Below, one piece after another: positions 55,710 through 64,000 of a stretch of 64,000 nt of DNA. Origin of the DNA: Leptospira koniambonensis (GTDB taxonomy: Bacteria; Spirochaetota; Leptospiria; Leptospirales; Leptospiraceae); assembly GCF_004769555.1 (NCBI RefSeq), contig NZ_RQFY01000004.1:1612001-1676000 (forward strand), read 5' to 3'. Position 1 is the stretch's first letter. Every line of letters starts with the position of its first letter. The translations under genes and the position numbers were made by a program. The notes beneath the pieces were generated by a model, which saw only the letters and a list, made by a program, of their open reading frames with translations, ran no database searches and was not told where the DNA came from.

Positions 55710-57536
55710 TTAATCGGAAAGTATGGAAGGGTCCACACCGAAACTATCGTCTTCTCCGTCGCCGGACTCGCCACCAGGACTTAAAATTTCTGCTTCAGGA
55801 GCAGCGCTTGCAGCCTTGATACCGAATTCTTTTTCCATCTCTTCTGCGGAAAGTTCAGGAACTCCACCGAAAAGATCTCCGTTTTCCAAACGTTCGGAAA
55901 ACGCCAGAGCATAACAATAAGATTCCATAATACACTGCTTTATAGGTTTCTTATTCAATCTCTTTTTGGATTCCATTAGATCGAAAGTCATTAAAGTTTC
56001 CATATTGGTCACGATCTCTTTTTTGCCTTTCATATCTGCGATCAATTTGGAAAGAAGTTCTGCTCCCTTTTGAAAAAAGTCCTTAGCGGTAACTCTTACG
56101 TTACGCGACTGTTGGCTTCTTTTAGTCTCAAGGGCAGAAGTTTTTTTGGAAGCTTCAATATAATTTGCGCCAGGATTTTTGAGATGGTTTTCCAGCTCTT
56201 TGTAATACTGATCATAAATCCTGAATTGTTCGTGGATCCCTCTCGTAGTCTCGTAAAGATCGATCAGTTTTTCGCGATAATCAATTTTGGATCCGGCCGC
56301 GATTGTAGGTTTCAGATCTATTTTCTTGGTGGTCATTACGAAGGAATATTCCTCGTCGAACTCCTTGAAAAATAGCCAGGTTAATAATGCCTTATCTCCT
56401 GCCGGGATAAGTTCGTGTTCTCCCCTGGTATCATGACGTTTTCTTAATTGATCTAAAGGCATGGATCTCATGAGTTTTAAGCCATATTTCAGCTCTTTGC
56501 TGAGGCCTTCTTCTGGATCTATTGGCTTTTCTTCCGGAGCTTCTTCCGTATCTTCCTCTTCTGGATGGACTCCGCCGGAGATTTCGTCTAACTCTTCTCC
56601 CTGTTTTCTTTGGCCGAGTTTTTCTTCTGGAAGAATTCCTAGAACATTCTCCATATAAGTGCTTAAAAGTGGGATATTTTTATCCTCACTTCTAAGAATT
56701 GCAAGATAGAGTTTATCAAAAATAGTTCCGTAAAGAACATCGAATTCTTGGAGAGCTCTTTTTCTTTTGGTATTATAAACTGTAGCAGGTTTACCTTCCA
56801 GTTTTTCAAGAGCCTGATAGCCCAAGGTCACAGCCTTTACGTAAGAACCTTGGAACGGATACATATAATACAGTTTTTTGAATATAGAATAGAGAGGTTG
56901 TCTTATTCTAGACGGTGCAACAGGAAGGTCAGGAGCAGCGCTATGCCCTTCTAAAAGCTGGTTCAACTCAGTGCTATCATATGCTTTGTGCATTCTGCCC
57001 AAGAGCTCTATGTAAAGAGGGTTTTGTCCGTCGAGTTCCTTTGCGATCTTAGAAGCGTATGCAGGGTTTCCTAAAAGATCGTTGCCCACAAAATTCATTT
57101 CCAGAAGTGCTTTTTTTCCTGCGATATTCAGCTCGGACATAAAAGCAGGGAGAAGGTCACTGGAAGAAAATGACGTTACGCGGGAGATCCAGCATTTGAA
57201 TCGGACCGCCATACGATTGAAAAAATTTCCCATCTCATCTTCTAAAGCTTTACGATCCATAATTGGATTTGGCTTAGAAGGTACCTGTTTTGCAGAAGAT
57301 CTTCCTGATTGAGAAGATTGATTTTGCCTCGGGTCTCTTCCCCCGGCTTGGCTTCTTGCACCTTGGCGGACTTGGGGTTGCTCTTTTTGTTTACGAAGAG
57401 CTTCTTCCTTTTTTTTATCCTTATCGGAGACTACTTTTCCGCCAGCGGACTGGAACTTGTCGAACATTTCCCGCCTGGCTTTATCATCTAGGTTATTAGC
57501 ACCGATACTTTTTCTTGTTTTATCGAATTCGGACAT
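55710..57536 (-). CDS. Large soluble protein of unknown function
   Basis: A 608-residue protein. Order: basic N-terminal tail MSEFDKTRKSIGANN with Lys/Gln-rich low-complexity stretch (about 35-95), a mixed helical body (about 100-560), an acidic Glu-rich insert around 310-345, and a C-terminal acidic tail ending DSFGVDPSILSD. Helix-rich core and coiled-coil-like stretches suggest a scaffold. No catalytic motif recognised. ATG 57536 with AAGGA nine bases upstream is preferred; the upstream ATG at 57599 adds a 21-residue prefix. It is divergent from the STAS gene. Confidence 0.75.
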   Translation of the reverse strand: MSEFDKTRKSIGANNLDDKARREMFDKFQSAGGKVVSDKDKKKEEALRKQKEQPQVRQGARSQAGGRDPRQNQSSQSGRSSAKQVPSKPNPIMDRKALEDEMGNFFNRMAVRFKCWISRVTSFSSSDLLPAFMSELNIAGKKALLEMNFVGNDLLGNPAYASKIAKELDGQNPLYIELLGRMHKAYDSTELNQLLEGHSAAPDLPVAPSRIRQPLYSIFKKLYYMYPFQGSYVKAVTLGYQALEKLEGKPATVYNTKRKRALQEFDVLYGTIFDKLYLAILRSEDKNIPLLSTYMENVLGILPEEKLGQRKQGEELDEISGGVHPEEEDTEEAPEEKPIDPEEGLSKELKYGLKLMRSMPLDQLRKRHDTRGEHELIPAGDKALLTWLFFKEFDEEYSFVMTTKKIDLKPTIAAGSKIDYREKLIDLYETTRGIHEQFRIYDQYYKELENHLKNPGANYIEASKKTSALETKRSQQSRNVRVTAKDFFQKGAELLSKLIADMKGKKEIVTNMETLMTFDLMESKKRLNKKPIKQCIMESYCYALAFSERLENGDLFGGVPELSAEEMEKEFGIKAASAAPEAEILSPGGESGDGEDDSFGVDPSILSD

Positions 57537-57649
57537 GGACTGGATTCCTTGGAAACCGCTCTGATTGTATCTTGGCTTTCTGGCGAAATAAATCAACAAA
57601 GATACTTATTTCTTGACATACTCTGAATTCCTGGGCCTGTTATTTTCCC

Positions 57650-58012
57650 ATGATTCTTAAAAGTCTCGCCCGAGAAAATCACCTGGTACTTTCGGTCCAG
57701 GAGGATATCTTGATGGATAATTCCCGGGACTTTTACCTGGAGTTCGAGGACAGCGTTCGGGAGGGATATCCCCCTGTAGTCAGCTTTCATTTGGGTCTCG
57801 TAAAGTTTATCGACTCTTCTGGGATTGGCATTATTATCAAAGTCAGAAATCAGATCCGGGACCATCAAGGAACAGTGAATATATTCGGGCTAAATAAGTC
57901 CCTGCATTCCGTTTTTAGGCTTTCCGGTCTAGACAGAATTGTAAATCTGTACACCATCGAAGAATTTCTGGAGAAATACCCCGACTTTCGGGAATTTCTT
58001 ACAGTAGAATGA
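57650..58012 (+). CDS. STAS-domain anti-anti-sigma factor
   Basis: A 120-residue single STAS domain with the classical phospho-acceptor loop FIDSSGIGIIIK, preceded by PPVVSFHLGLVKF and followed by RNQIRDHQGTVNIFGLNKSLHSVFRLSGLDRIV. The double serine is intact, unlike the STAS at 20986. It is the plausible substrate type for a PP2C phosphatase such as the one at 15944, although not adjacent. It starts 113 bases from the divergent unknown gene. Confidence 0.87.
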   Translation: MILKSLARENHLVLSVQEDILMDNSRDFYLEFEDSVREGYPPVVSFHLGLVKFIDSSGIGIIIKVRNQIRDHQGTVNIFGLNKSLHSVFRLSGLDRIVNLYTIEEFLEKYPDFREFLTVE

Positions 58013-58097
58013 ACCGGAAACTCTTCTAAATAGTTCCAACAAATAGATGAATCAATTCGGCAAGAGTCCTGTAATGAATTTTTCACTTTTAGACATT

Positions 58098-58817
58098 ATG
58101 AAGGGAAAAGCTCTCCGTACTTCCCTGATCCTTTTTTTAGTATTTAGTTTCTCCGGATGTTATCCTTATTTCTTCAAAGACAGGATGTTCCGCTCCGAAG
58201 GGATGGGATTTTTTACGATCAGTGTTTCTGATCTCGCTGATTTTGATAAAACTTCTAAGAATGATGATATTAAATTGGAACATCCTATCCAATTGGACCA
58301 GGCCAAAATTAAGGACTATTTTGGAAATTTAAGATATTCTAAACGTTCTTCTGTAGGTTATTTTTCAGATTTCGTATTTTCAGATCATGAATTGGATCTA
58401 CTTGCAAGGGACCTTCCTTTTACTCTAAAAAATCTTCCAGATGATAAACTTCTTCTTATCATTTCTAAATATGATGATACTCAATCTGTGATCTCTTTTG
58501 ACGAGATTACCAGTTGTATCCTTTGGGCTGCAGAAGGTAAGATCAATCTTCTATTTGGACGAGTCAAACGTGAGCTTGTGGATAGAGATGCTGCGTTAGA
58601 TTTTAGCCGTTGGACACGAGTTGAAAAGATCAGACTCACTCATGGATTTGACGGAACTGAGATCGCAGAAGGGGAGAATGTTGACTTTGGACAAGTCGAC
58701 GGACTTCCATTGCGTAAATGGGTTGTGTTCGATATGAAAAATCCAAGCAAATATAAATTCACTCCTAGAAAGCAGTACCAGCCTGTCAAACTCACCGACG
58801 AGAACGACAGACCTTGA
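58098..58817 (+). CDS. Unknown lipoprotein
   Basis: A 239-residue protein with signal MKGKALRTSLILFLVFSFSGC and lipid-accepting Cys21, then a soluble domain rich in charged residues (FFTISVSDLADF, LRYSKRSSVGYF, RKWVVFDMKNPSKY). No family recognised. The frame is open from 58047 (ATG) but that start leaves a 17-residue leader before the lipoprotein signal; ATG 58098 is favoured for signal geometry. It precedes the DUF1003 gene by 16 bases, likely an operon. Confidence 0.65.
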   Translation: MKGKALRTSLILFLVFSFSGCYPYFFKDRMFRSEGMGFFTISVSDLADFDKTSKNDDIKLEHPIQLDQAKIKDYFGNLRYSKRSSVGYFSDFVFSDHELDLLARDLPFTLKNLPDDKLLLIISKYDDTQSVISFDEITSCILWAAEGKINLLFGRVKRELVDRDAALDFSRWTRVEKIRLTHGFDGTEIAEGENVDFGQVDGLPLRKWVVFDMKNPSKYKFTPRKQYQPVKLTDENDRP

Positions 58818-58833
58818 TCTAACGAATAGCATA

Positions 58834-59520
58834 ATGGATCCGGAATATTGTTGTTTAAATCCTTCCATCACAGATCCTAAAGACTTAATTTCTTTCGAAT
58901 ATATCAATCCTGAAGTTTTGGATCTGATCAAAACGGACTCAAGATTTCAAGAAGGCAGCCGAATGGTCTCCTTGGGAGAATTGAATCTGGCTACGATGAA
59001 GTATATCCAAGGAATGATCCAAAAGGAAACTTCTGAACTGAGTTCCTTGGAAGAAGAAGTCAAAAACAGCCTGGAAAATCAGGAACTGATCTCAGAAGAT
59101 CTCAATCAAACATTTCAATCTAAACTGACCTTTGGACAAAGAGTCGCGGATAAGGTGGCTGACTTTGGAGGAAGCTGGACATTCATATTAATGTTTGGAT
59201 TTTCCATGGCGGTCTGGATCGGGATCAACGTATTCTTTTCCATATGGAGATTCGATCCTTATCCATTCATTTTGCTTAATTTACTTTTATCTACTTTAGC
59301 TGCGATCCAGGCCCCTATCATTATGATGAGCCAGAACAGACAAGAAGCAAAAGACAGGGCCAGATCGGAAATGGATTATAAGATCAATCTAAAGGCAGAG
59401 CTTGAGATACGACATCTTCATGAAAAGATAGATCATATTCTCAAAAACCAATGGAGAAGGTTAACTGAGATCCAACAAATCCAGATGCAGATGATGCAAA
59501 TATTAGGAAATCGTAAATAG
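58834..59520 (+). CDS. DUF1003 membrane protein
   Basis: A 228-residue protein with a soluble N-terminal part and two membrane helices (about 112-134 and 147-168). The pattern TFGQRVADKVADFGGSWTFILMFGFSMAVWIGINVF and FDPYPFILLNLLLSTLAAIQAPIIMMSQNRQ is the DUF1003 signature; a C-terminal coiled coil (LHEKIDHILKNQW) follows. Function unknown. It ends at a 10-bp hairpin shared with ileS. Confidence 0.85.
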   Translation: MDPEYCCLNPSITDPKDLISFEYINPEVLDLIKTDSRFQEGSRMVSLGELNLATMKYIQGMIQKETSELSSLEEEVKNSLENQELISEDLNQTFQSKLTFGQRVADKVADFGGSWTFILMFGFSMAVWIGINVFFSIWRFDPYPFILLNLLLSTLAAIQAPIIMMSQNRQEAKDRARSEMDYKINLKAELEIRHLHEKIDHILKNQWRRLTEIQQIQMQMMQILGNRK

Positions 59521-59531
59521 TAGAAGGACTT

Positions 59532-59558
59532 AAATCTTGCGGTGTTTGCGCAAGATTT
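59532..59558. terminator. Hairpin between DUF1003 gene and ileS
   Basis: AAATCTTGCG, a 7-base loop, CGCAAGATTT: a perfect 10-bp stem between convergent genes. The T tract is short (TTTGTT), so it acts as a modest bidirectional terminator. Confidence 0.6.
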
Positions 59559-59570
59559 GTTAGTGCGGCC

Positions 59571-62309
59571 TTAAACGGCCGCCGCACAACGTTTACAAAG
59601 ACCGTTATGTCTTTCCTCTGCAGGATGTCTCCAGCAGCGAGGACATTCTTCTTCCTTAGGTTTTACAACTCTAACTGAAAAATGTTCATCAGAATATTCG
59701 GACAATTGTTCTCTGCCGGATTTTTCAAAACCTACTTGAGAAACTGTAAAGATCAGCTCCAGAGCTTCTAAAGAAAAATCTTTTTGAAGTTTGCTCTCTG
59801 CTTTGGAAGTGATTTCCACTGCTGCTTCTAAAGATTTTCCTAATTTACTAGCCTGTCTCGCAAGTTCCAAAGATTTGTGAACTGTTTCTCTTGCTTTTAA
59901 TGCTTCTTCAAACTTAGCTTCCAGCTCTTTGTTCCTGAAAGAAGAAAGATCCGGGAATTCTTCTGTAAATACAGATTCTTTCTTACCATTCTCTTTCCAA
60001 ACTTCTTCCGTGGTGAAACTTAAGATGGGTGCCGAGAATATACAAAGAGTTTCTAGGATGATCTGGAGTGCAGTGGAGGAAGATCTTCTTGTTTTAGAAT
60101 CTCTTCTGTCACAATACATTCTATCCCGGATCATTTCAAAATAATCTTGGGAAAGTGTTACAGTACAGAATAACAGAAGTTTTTGATATACTTGGTGGAA
60201 CTGGTAATTCTCATAATGGTTTTTTAGTTCTTCTGCAAGTTGTGCCAGTTTGGATAGATAATATTTATCTACTTCTTCCAAATCGGAAACACCGAGGTTT
60301 TGGTCTGAAGAATGTCCTGCCAAGTTGCCTAAAAGATATCTGAATGTGTTTCGGATCTTTCTGTAATTATCAGCGATGATCTTAAGGCCTTCTTTACCAA
60401 CTTTTACATCGTCTCTGAAATCCTGAGAGCTAACCCAAAGTCTGAGTATATCCGCTCCATATACATTGATAATATCAGTAGTTGGATCTATTCCATTGCC
60501 CAATGACTTGGACATCGCTCTTCCTTGTTCATCCAAAACATATCCGTGAGTAAGGACAGATTTGTAAGGAGGAATTCCACGCAATGCCATGGAAGGCCAT
60601 AGGCTGGATTGGAACCAACCTCTATGTTGGTCTGAACCTTCCAGATATAGATCTGCAGGAGGTTCGTTGCCTCTTTCTTTTAAAACTGCAAAATTAGAAA
60701 CTCCAGAATCGAACCAAACATCTAAAATATCTTTTCCTTTTCTAAAAGTAGAAGATCCACATTTGGAACATTTTGTATCAGGAGGAAGAAGTGAATCTGC
60801 TGGCTCACTGTACCAGATCTCTATTCCTTTCGTTCTCACTAAGTCAGTGAAGAACTTTACGGATTTTGCATCTAGATGAGTTTCATTACAATTATCGCAA
60901 GTGAATGCAGGAATTGGAACTCCCCAGTTTCTTTGTCTGGAAAGACACCAGTCAGGTCTTGTTTCTACCATAGAGCGGATCCTGGTGATTCCCCAATTAG
61001 GGATCCAACTGACTTTGTCAATTGCCTCTAAGGATTTTTCCCTAAGTTGTTGGTAATCCATTTGGAAAAACCATTGCGGGGTCGCACGGAAGATCAGAGG
61101 TTTTTTGCTTCTCCAGCTATGAGGATAGCTATGTTCAAATTCTGAATAATGAAGAAGTAGATTTTTTTCTTTGAGCAATTCTACGATCTTAGGATTTGCA
61201 TCCCAGACCTTGATCCCTTTCATCATTGGGAATTCGTCAGTATATCTACCGTAATCATCTACAGGAGAATAAGGTTCTAAACCTGCAGCCAAACCAATCT
61301 TATAGTCGTCTTGTCCATGACCAGGTGCTGTGTGAACCGCCCCTGTTCCTGCATCTAGAGTTACATGTTCTCCAAAAAGAGGAATAGAATCCTGATCTAA
61401 GAATGGATGGCGGAAAACCATTTTAGAAAGAGCTTCCTGAGAGACTGGCTCTTTCTTAGTGAGTTGGACTTCTGCTGCTTTTTCTACTGCTTCTTTTAAT
61501 CCATCTGCAAGTAGTAATTCTTCTCCATTAGGAGTTGTATAAAATGAATATGCGAATTTAGGATTAAAACTAATTGCAAGGTTTGCAGGAAGAGTCCATG
61601 GAGTAGTGGTCCAGATTAAACAGAATTTTCCATCCTGCCCTTTGATCGGGAATTTTACATAGATAGATGGGGACTTATGAGGATAATATTCGATCTCTGC
61701 TTCTGCGTGAGCGGTCGCAAGTTCTATACACCAATAAACAGGTTTTTTGCCTCTATATACATAACCTTTTTCGAATAGATCTCCAAACACTTCTACGATT
61801 TTTGCCTCGAAATCGGGGCTCATCGTTTTGTAGATCTTACCTTCTTCCCAAAAACATAAGAAACGAGAAAGATCCTGCCCTTGTTTTTGAACGAACTGTT
61901 CTGCGTATTCTCTACAAAGTTTTCTTAATTCTTCCGGGCCGATCTCTTTTGCTTTTTTGCCTAAATTTTTAAGAACTTGTACTTCGATTGGAAGACCATG
62001 GCAGTCCCAGCCAGGGATCATATCTGTTTGATATCCCGCAAAAAATTTGGACTTAACGATCATATCCTTTAGGATCTTATTAAGTGCATGTCCTGTATGA
62101 AAGTTACCGTTTGCATAAGGAGGTCCGTCATGAAGAATGAACTGAGGCCTATCCTTTCTTTTTTCCTGCATTTTACGAAGGATCTTTTCTGACTGCCATG
62201 TTTTGATCTGATCAGGCTCTCTTGTGGAAAGCCCTGCCTTCATTGGAAAATCCGTTTGAGGGAGTATTACGGTACTTGAATATGGATTCTTCTTATCTTC
62301 TTCTTTCAT
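59571..62309 (-). CDS. ileS: Isoleucyl-tRNA synthetase
   Basis: A 912-residue class I synthetase: [14 protein letters not shown] (HIGH variant, near residue 70), the CP1 editing domain with the [13 protein letters not shown] and [16 protein letters not shown] segments, WFDSGVSN, and AMSKSLGNG (KMSKS variant, near residue 600). It has the C-terminal zinc-binding cysteines ECPRCWRH...GLCKRC of bacterial type IleS. It attaches isoleucine to tRNA. It is preceded by the LRR lipoprotein with three bases between stop and start, so a purL-LRR-ileS unit is likely. Confidence 0.96.
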   Translation of the reverse strand: MKEEDKKNPYSSTVILPQTDFPMKAGLSTREPDQIKTWQSEKILRKMQEKRKDRPQFILHDGPPYANGNFHTGHALNKILKDMIVKSKFFAGYQTDMIPGWDCHGLPIEVQVLKNLGKKAKEIGPEELRKLCREYAEQFVQKQGQDLSRFLCFWEEGKIYKTMSPDFEAKIVEVFGDLFEKGYVYRGKKPVYWCIELATAHAEAEIEYYPHKSPSIYVKFPIKGQDGKFCLIWTTTPWTLPANLAISFNPKFAYSFYTTPNGEELLLADGLKEAVEKAAEVQLTKKEPVSQEALSKMVFRHPFLDQDSIPLFGEHVTLDAGTGAVHTAPGHGQDDYKIGLAAGLEPYSPVDDYGRYTDEFPMMKGIKVWDANPKIVELLKEKNLLLHYSEFEHSYPHSWRSKKPLIFRATPQWFFQMDYQQLREKSLEAIDKVSWIPNWGITRIRSMVETRPDWCLSRQRNWGVPIPAFTCDNCNETHLDAKSVKFFTDLVRTKGIEIWYSEPADSLLPPDTKCSKCGSSTFRKGKDILDVWFDSGVSNFAVLKERGNEPPADLYLEGSDQHRGWFQSSLWPSMALRGIPPYKSVLTHGYVLDEQGRAMSKSLGNGIDPTTDIINVYGADILRLWVSSQDFRDDVKVGKEGLKIIADNYRKIRNTFRYLLGNLAGHSSDQNLGVSDLEEVDKYYLSKLAQLAEELKNHYENYQFHQVYQKLLLFCTVTLSQDYFEMIRDRMYCDRRDSKTRRSSSTALQIILETLCIFSAPILSFTTEEVWKENGKKESVFTEEFPDLSSFRNKELEAKFEEALKARETVHKSLELARQASKLGKSLEAAVEITSKAESKLQKDFSLEALELIFTVSQVGFEKSGREQLSEYSDEHFSVRVVKPKEEECPRCWRHPAEERHNGLCKRCAAAV

Positions 62310-62312
62310 GGA

Positions 62313-62957
62313 TTAAAATTCTATCTTCACTTTAGGGAGAAGTTTTCTTGCAGATTCTATTTGGGAAGGTTTTAAACCGGTCTCTTTTAGGATGAGAAGT
62401 CTTAGTTTAGGATGGCTTGCTAAAAATCCTAAGTTTTTAGGGAAGGATGCGATCTTTCTGTTTCTAGCCAGATCCAAAACTTCTAATTTGGGAAATCCCA
62501 TTATAATATCTATATCAGATTCTGAGAATTCTATCTTATTGGAATCCAGATAGATTGTCTGGATAGAATTTGCCGGTAGTTCTGTTGGAATTCCAACAAA
62601 GTCGTTATTTCCTGCGAAAAAAAATCTGAGTTTAGAAAGTTTCGAAATAGATGCAGGAAGTTTTTCTATATCATTTCCGTATATATTCAAATGTTCTAAA
62701 TTACTCCAATCTCCTGCATTTTCGGGAAGAGATGTAAGCTCGTTCATTCTAAGGTCCAACCATTTCAGATTTGGAAAATTGAATAGAGTAGGAGGAACCG
62801 TTCCAAGTTTTCCCAAACCCAAATCTAATTTTTCGATAGAGTTTGGATTTTTAGCAGCCTCATTTAAAATTTCAGAAGCAGGACGTCTGCAATCAGAAAT
62901 AATGAAAGCGGCACAAAGGATTAAATAGGCGATGCCGATTTTTTGGATGGATCTCAT
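62313..62957 (-). CDS. Leucine-rich-repeat lipoprotein
   Basis: A 214-residue protein with a lipoprotein signal ending IISDC (Cys23), then about six LRRs of the short LxxLxLxxNxLxxLP type (about residues 40-195): LKWLDLRMNELTSLP, LEHLNIYGNDIEKLP, IQTIYLDSNKIEFS, LEVLDLARNRKIASFP. LRRs mediate protein binding; it is likely anchored at a membrane surface. Its ATG overlaps the purL stop by four bases, an odd place for a surface protein gene. Confidence 0.85.
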   Translation of the reverse strand: MRSIQKIGIAYLILCAAFIISDCRRPASEILNEAAKNPNSIEKLDLGLGKLGTVPPTLFNFPNLKWLDLRMNELTSLPENAGDWSNLEHLNIYGNDIEKLPASISKLSKLRFFFAGNNDFVGIPTELPANSIQTIYLDSNKIEFSESDIDIIMGFPKLEVLDLARNRKIASFPKNLGFLASHPKLRLLILKETGLKPSQIESARKLLPKVKIEF

Positions 62958-64000
62958 TTGAATATTTCCTCCAAACCGGATTCATAAACCGATTTTAGTT
63001 CGTTTGAAGAGGTGGAAATTCCGTACCCTTCTATCTCGAGTTTAGCCTCTGATTCTACAGTTCCAATGGAGTAGAAGTCCAGACCTTTGGAGCTAACAAG
63101 TGATTTGATACTTTCTTCTTTTCCTTTTTCGTAACCGATCAGAACAGAACCTGAACTTTCTCCGAAAAGTGTAAGATCTTTTCTGGATTGTTTGATTGTG
63201 CTTAAGTCTGCCTTAATCCCGAGTCCGGATAGTATTACAATTTTCGCAAGTGCTACCCCGATCCCTCCCAGAGAAAGATCCTTTGCAAAAGAAAGGTTTC
63301 CATTCTTTCTAAGAGAAACCAAAACTTCTAATAAGGATTTTTCGTCTGCAAGATCGAATTTAGGGATCTGTCCTTGCACTTTACCTAAGAAAGCTTTTTG
63401 GTATTCGCTTCCGCCTAAGCTTGGATTAAATTTACCGATTAGTGCTAAACTAAGTCCCGCTTTTTTAGGAGCTCCCCAGACTGCTTCTTTCTGCTTATCC
63501 AGAATTCCTACCATTCCAATAGTTGGAGTAGGGAAGATCGGCCCTTCTGGTGATTCATTATAGAAGGAAACGTTCCCTCCTGTGACAGGAAGTCCTAAAA
63601 ACCTACAGGCATCTCCCATTCCTCGGACGCATTCTGAAAACATATAATAGTTTTCTGGAATATAAGGATTTGCAAAGTTCAGGTTATTAGTCACACCTAA
63701 AGGTTCTGCACCAGTAACAGCTACGTTTCTTGCTGCTTCGCAAACTGCGAGTGCCGCTCCCCAATACGGATCCAAATAAGTGAATCTGGAATTACAATCT
63801 GTTGCAGTTGCCAATGCCATATCTGTATCAGGTATCGCAGATAATCCTCCATCTGCACCTGGTCCGATGAGTTTTACTAGGCCAACCTCAGTATCATACT
63901 GCTCTATGATTGGTTTTCTAGAGGATATATTCCAAGAATTTAATAGTTTAAGAAGTTTTTTGCCAGATTCCTTATCTTGCAGATCAGGAGTTGAATCAGG
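62954..64000 (-). CDS. purL: Phosphoribosylformylglycinamidine synthase PurL (5' part of gene outside window)
   Basis: The reading frame is open to base 64000; 348 residues of the C-terminal region are present. They include GPGADGGLSAIPDTD, DPYWGAALAVCEAARNVAVTGAEPLGVTNNLNFANP, and VTGGNVSFYNES typical of PurL, then FAKDLSLGGIGVALAKI and a terminal GIGTV domain. It catalyses formation of FGAM from FGAR and glutamine-derived ammonia with PurQ and PurS. An internal ATG at 63820 is not the start. The last bases overlap the LRR gene. Confidence 0.93.
   Translation of the reverse strand, partial: PDSTPDLQDKESGKKLLKLLNSWNISSRKPIIEQYDTEVGLVKLIGPGADGGLSAIPDTDMALATATDCNSRFTYLDPYWGAALAVCEAARNVAVTGAEPLGVTNNLNFANPYIPENYYMFSECVRGMGDACRFLGLPVTGGNVSFYNESPEGPIFPTPTIGMVGILDKQKEAVWGAPKKAGLSLALIGKFNPSLGGSEYQKAFLGKVQGQIPKFDLADEKSLLEVLVSLRKNGNLSFAKDLSLGGIGVALAKIVILSGLGIKADLSTIKQSRKDLTLFGESSGSVLIGYEKGKEESIKSLVSSKGLDFYSIGTVESEAKLEIEGYGISTSSNELKSVYESGLEEIFK

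Noticed and set aside
1..64000. CRISPR arrays, tRNA/rRNA genes, insertion sequences or prophage
   Set aside because: No regularly spaced repeats, cloverleaf-like conserved blocks, transposase or phage genes were recognised on either strand.

Overview
The window reads as a chromosomal segment of a spirochaete, most likely Leptospira. The pointers are spirochaete-type lipoprotein signals with loose lipoboxes (SNC, FGC, SGC, SDC before the cysteine), a menaquinone gene of the futalosine type (mqnA), tandem Leptospira-style methyl-accepting chemotaxis proteins, meso-diaminopimelate-type MurE, many alternative TTG/GTG starts, and moderately AT-rich DNA. No tRNA, rRNA, insertion sequence, prophage or CRISPR array was seen. 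The species is not decidable from the sequence alone.

Layout. 1-3518: a truncated tandem-GAF sensor protein, a membrane metallophosphoesterase, a MORN-repeat lipoprotein and a DoxX protein. 3575-11454 (minus strand): a compact haem-acquisition operon, in transcription order an unidentified lipoprotein, HmuY-like lipoprotein, TonB-dependent receptor, HmuT, HmuU, HmuV and HmuS. Three dyads about 50 bp apart, one resembling a Fur box, lie at its head. 11865-15706: an attachment-family (baeRF-like) protein, an FGGY kinase, a small unknown protein and an alpha/beta hydrolase. 15862-19221: a well-formed sigma-54 promoter followed by a GAF-PP2C-TPR phosphatase and an ammonium transporter. 20078-26208: mqnA, a STAS-cheR pair and two tandem chemoreceptors.

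26517-34182 is a division and cell-wall cluster, rsmH-ftsL-murE-mraY-ftsW-murG-murC, densely packed but lacking ftsI, murD and murF at their usual places; murF sits 12 kb downstream beside purEK. 34289-44886 looks like an accessory surface-glycan and membrane block: GT2, GT4, polysaccharide pyruvyltransferase-like protein, a divergent asparagine-synthetase-like protein, a flippase-like membrane protein, an HTTM-DCC fusion with a small membrane partner, and an OafA-type acyltransferase with an SGNH domain.

44945-64000 is mostly housekeeping: purK, purE, murF, a Gfo/Idh/MocA oxidoreductase, a UbiB-family kinase, lspA, a cyclic-nucleotide-binding protein, an AI-2E-family exporter, an ActP-like symporter with its DUF485 partner, a nitrilase-like protein without a visible catalytic triad, a large unknown protein, a classical STAS antagonist, a lipoprotein, a DUF1003 protein, ileS, a leucine-rich-repeat lipoprotein and the 3' part of purL.

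The best leads for something undescribed are the first lipoprotein of the haem operon together with its dyad array and a receptor lacking the usual extracellular histidine; the sigma-54 phosphatase-ammonium-transporter unit; and the glycan block with its atypical asparagine-synthetase-like enzyme. All assignments are from reading sequence and motifs; no database search was run.
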